A stretch of DNA of 34,316 bases. Source: Labrenzia sp. DG1229. GTDB lineage: Bacteria; Pseudomonadota; Alphaproteobacteria; Rhizobiales; Stappiaceae. A program made the translations under genes and the position numbers. Shown here piece after piece: positions 32,585 through 34,316 of the stretch (position 1 is the first letter of the stretch; each line of letters starts with the position of its first letter). The notes under the pieces were generated by a model, which saw only the letters and a program-made list of their open reading frames with translations, was not told where the DNA came from and did not search any database. The DNA is taken from assembly GCF_000521215.1 (NCBI RefSeq), contig NZ_KI928921.1, positions 206,687-241,002 on the forward strand, given 5' to 3'.

Positions 32585-33232
32585 CTAAAGCCCATCCAGC
32601 AGTGCCATGATCCCGTCTCGGATCTCCGGACCGCGCACGATTTCTCCGTGACAGGGCACGACGACACTGGGAACTTCTTCACCCAGGCGGTTACGAACCC
32701 AGTTCGAGAAGCGCTCCTTGTCCTTTAACCCGTACTTCGGAAAGGTCTTCAGAAATCCGATTTGTGCGCTGTCCTCGCCCTTTTCCTTGATGCCGCAAAA
32801 GGCATCGGTGACAACCCACACCACTTCGTTTCCACATCGGACAACCATCCAGACTTCGCCGGTCTTGAGCCCTTCGGGTTCAACGAGCGTAACGGTTTGC
32901 GGCAAGACATCCGAAAGCGCAGACAGGGATGCGAATTGGCACCCCGTCACATTTTCAAGTCTTGGCCTTGCGGCGTCCGAGCAAACAAGATCGGCATTCC
33001 CGAAAGCTTCGACATGCTCGGAAATAGCCTTGTTGTGATAATGGTTTGGCGCAAACAGAAACCGTACGGGCTCTATGTCCCCGAGCAGGTCGCTCGTCCT
33101 TTCGACAGGACTGTAGAGGCAGACCCCTCCATCTGAAAGACGCGCCACTGTCGCGCGGAGGTTTCCGCGGCAGATGGTCCACAGACCATCGATGCCTGCA
33201 ACACTTTCCAGCGTCGGTCCTTTTCGTGTCAT
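32585..33232 (-). CDS. Metallo-beta-lactamase-fold-like protein with degenerate metal motif
   Basis: A 215-residue protein with the layout of an MBL-fold hydrolase. An N-terminal strand pair (GLWTICRGNLRATVARLSDG), a central strand-loop RFLFAPNHYHNKAI, then VWMVVRCGNEVVWVVTDAFC and finally VVVPCHGEIVRGP (like the conserved GH near the end). Where active enzymes have HxHxDH, this has HYHNKA (His64, His66), so the Asp and following His are missing. Similar proteins exist as DUF4336-like groups. It may be non-hydrolytic or use another site. The ATG overlaps the TetR stop as ATGA (33232-33229), indicating one operon and coupling. Confidence 0.72.
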   Translation of the reverse strand: MTRKGPTLESVAGIDGLWTICRGNLRATVARLSDGGVCLYSPVERTSDLLGDIEPVRFLFAPNHYHNKAISEHVEAFGNADLVCSDAARPRLENVTGCQFASLSALSDVLPQTVTLVEPEGLKTGEVWMVVRCGNEVVWVVTDAFCGIKEKGEDSAQIGFLKTFPKYGLKDKERFSNWVRNRLGEEVPSVVVPCHGEIVRGPEIRDGIMALLDGL

Positions 33233-33822
33233 GACAGCTCCATGGATTTCAATTGGCCGCACAGGATTTCGACGAGTTGCTTTCCTGCGTCATTCTTCTG
33301 ATCCAGCCGGTTTTGGGCGTGCACGCCCATGACCGCGGAGACCAGACCCTTGGCAATCGGTTCGGGATCAATGTCCGGATCAATTTCTTCTGCTTCAATG
33401 GCGTTTTGCAGGCAGACAAGAAAGCTGCTTTCGAGCTCGTGCCAATACCGCCTGACGGCCTCTTCCAGGCGTGTACTTCCAACACGGGCATTCTCAATGC
33501 CGGTGTTGACGATTAGACAACCGTACTTGCTTGACGTCATCGACCCGTCTGTCACCAGCGATCTCAGGAAAACGCTTATCTGCAGGAATCTGCCGTCTCT
33601 CACAGGCTGCATGGCATGAGAGATCGCCGCTTCGGTGTAAAGCTCCAGCGCGGTCAGATAGAGCCCTTCCTTGCCACCGAACTCGCTGCGGATCGCGAAT
33701 TGGTTGAGCCCGGTAAGGTGCTCAAGCTCTCTCAGACCGAGTGCCTGATAGCCATGTTGCCAGAACGCATGGACCACGCGTTCAACAACCTCTTCAACAT
33801 TGTAACTCTTGGGGCGGGCCAT
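33229..33822 (-). CDS. TetR/AcrR family transcriptional regulator
   Basis: A 197-residue repressor. The HTH is in YNVEEVVERVVHAFWQHGYQ followed by ALGLRELEHLTGLNQFAIRS and EFGGKEGLYLTAL (residues ~5-60). The C-terminal part (HELESSFLVCLQNAIEAEEI, then LVSAVMGVHAQNR) fits the large subgroup with YSR-type or redox/xenobiotic ligands. The start is ATG 33822; the longer frame to 33912 runs through the promoter. It is the first gene of a pair with the MBL-like protein, with an ATGA overlap. A 12-bp inverted repeat just upstream (33831-33873) is the expected autoregulatory operator. Confidence 0.9.
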   Translation of the reverse strand: MARPKSYNVEEVVERVVHAFWQHGYQALGLRELEHLTGLNQFAIRSEFGGKEGLYLTALELYTEAAISHAMQPVRDGRFLQISVFLRSLVTDGSMTSSKYGCLIVNTGIENARVGSTRLEEAVRRYWHELESSFLVCLQNAIEAEEIDPDIDPEPIAKGLVSAVMGVHAQNRLDQKNDAGKQLVEILCGQLKSMELS

Positions 33823-33830
33823 TCGAAGTT

Positions 33831-33881
33831 TCTCTACAACTGCATGGAAATTATTCCTATACAGTTGCAGAGAAATGTCAA
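33831..33881 (-). promoter_or_regulatory. Promoter and inverted-repeat operator of the TetR/MBL operon
   Basis: TCTCTACAACTG (33831-33842) and CAGTTGCAGAGA (33862-33873) are inverted repeats matching at 11 of 12 positions. The interval holds a second near-palindrome GGAAATTATTCC (33847-33858 or so). A -35 TTGACA on the minus strand (33881-33876) lies immediately outside the right arm. The -10 would fall between the arms, with TATAGGAAT as the best match. Binding of the TetR protein would cover the promoter. Confidence 0.65.
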
Positions 33882-33967
33882 GTGTACGGTTTTTCGGACA
33901 TAAGCTGCACACCCCTTCCTTTTTTGCCAGAACCTGTTAAAACGCGCGCCGCTCATGTGAGGTGAGC

Positions 33968-34006
33968 CACCGGTCGCAGCCTACCCGGTGCTAACGAAAA
34001 CAAGGG
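33968..34006 (+). promoter_or_regulatory. preQ1-I riboswitch upstream of queC
   Basis: P1 is a perfect 6-bp stem, CACCGG (33968-33973) with CCGGTG (33985-33990). The 11-base loop TCGCAGCCTAC begins UCGCAG, and the A-rich tail CTAACGAAAACAAGGG (33991-34006) follows. This closely resembles the preQ1-I aptamer of the Thermoanaerobacter tengcongensis type as I remember it (loop UCGCAG, tail AACAAAACAAGG). The tail end is also the Shine-Dalgarno (AAGGGA) of queC, so ligand binding should block translation. The gene downstream belongs to the pathway whose intermediate is preQ1, which strongly supports the call. Confidence 0.85.
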
Positions 34007-34015
34007 ACCACATCG

Positions 34016-34316
34016 TTGAAAGCACTTGTCATCTGTTCCGGCGGAATGGATTCCGTCACACTTGCGCACAAGATGGCGCAGGACCAAGAACTCACCGGTC
34101 TGATCTCATTTGATTATGGCCAGCGACACAGGAAGGAACTGGATTACGCCAGAGCCTGTGCCGACGAACTCGATACCGAGCATATCCTGATGGACATTGC
34201 CAATATCGGCCGCCAGCTGACCGGTTCGGCGCTCACCGATGATCTGGATGTTCCGGACGGCCACTATGCCGAAGACACCATGAAAATAACTGTTGTGCCG
34301 AACCGCAACGCGATCA
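34016..34316 (+). CDS. queC: 7-cyano-7-deazaguanine synthase QueC, N-terminal fragment (cut by window edge)
   Basis: The first 100 codons of QueC, the ATP-dependent enzyme that converts 7-carboxy-7-deazaguanine to preQ0 for queuosine synthesis. LKALVICSGGMDSVTLAHKM contains the PP-loop SGGMDS that binds ATP. GLISFDYGQRHRKELDYARA and VVPNRNAI are further family signatures. The start is TTG at 34016, eight bases after AAGGGA, and no ATG is available in frame before the PP-loop. The reading frame runs off the window end at 34316. Directly upstream is a preQ1-I-type riboswitch. Confidence 0.95.
   Translation, partial: MKALVICSGGMDSVTLAHKMAQDQELTGLISFDYGQRHRKELDYARACADELDTEHILMDIANIGRQLTGSALTDDLDVPDGHYAEDTMKITVVPNRNAI

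Overview
The window looks like a chromosomal segment of a moderately GC-rich alphaproteobacterium, probably order Hyphomicrobiales and perhaps Stappiaceae (Roseibium/Labrenzia-like). This is inferred from codon use, from the ProX-like / thioredoxin-TPR / LON-domain / Trm112-like cluster, and from the bdhA-patatin pair. No 16S rRNA gene is present to test it. The left edge cuts a short-chain dehydrogenase and the right edge cuts queC.

Region by region. 1-3535: SDR 3' end with likely base indels, a complete IS630-family element inserted exactly at the stop codon of a YchJ/SEC-C gene, an endonuclease/exonuclease/phosphatase enzyme and a small cytochrome c. 3714-5956: a periplasmic gamma-glutamyltransferase whose stop codon shares CTAG with a convergent DoxX-like membrane gene. 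6104-9171: a membrane protein/TetR pair divergent from a ThuA-like / Gfo-Idh-MocA pair. The shared regulatory region holds one TetR-type and two LacI-type palindromes. 9609-16769: two very large, convergent exported proteins, one a caspase-WD40-peptidoglycan-binding protein and the other a mosaic with two peptidoglycan-binding modules. 16987-18020: a reduced mercury module (merR, a short MerT, a GDCCVxC protein) with a textbook 19-bp-spacer MerR promoter and no merA or merP. 18390-19151: a lower-GC two-gene unit with a multi-TM protein that could be an effector. 19560-19634: tRNA-Gly(GCC).

19876-22908 is housekeeping: prolyl-tRNA editing, thioredoxin-TPR, LON domain, Trm112-like, YggT. Then come a MipA/OmpV porin-like protein, an exported pentapeptide-repeat protein, a patatin-like hydrolase downstream of 3-hydroxybutyrate dehydrogenase, and two related polytopic membrane proteins, one of them extremely AT-rich. 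From 29629 the genes are ispG, a pyridoxal kinase, DUF429, a TetR/MBL-like operon with a large inverted repeat, and queC behind a preQ1-I-type riboswitch.

The most unusual material is the pair of giant exported proteins (9609-16769), the reduced mer module with its neighbouring AT-rich unit (16987-19193), the AT-rich membrane paralogue (28603-29400), and the multi-operator divergent control region (7033-7245). No CRISPR array, rRNA operon, phage or conjugative genes were seen.
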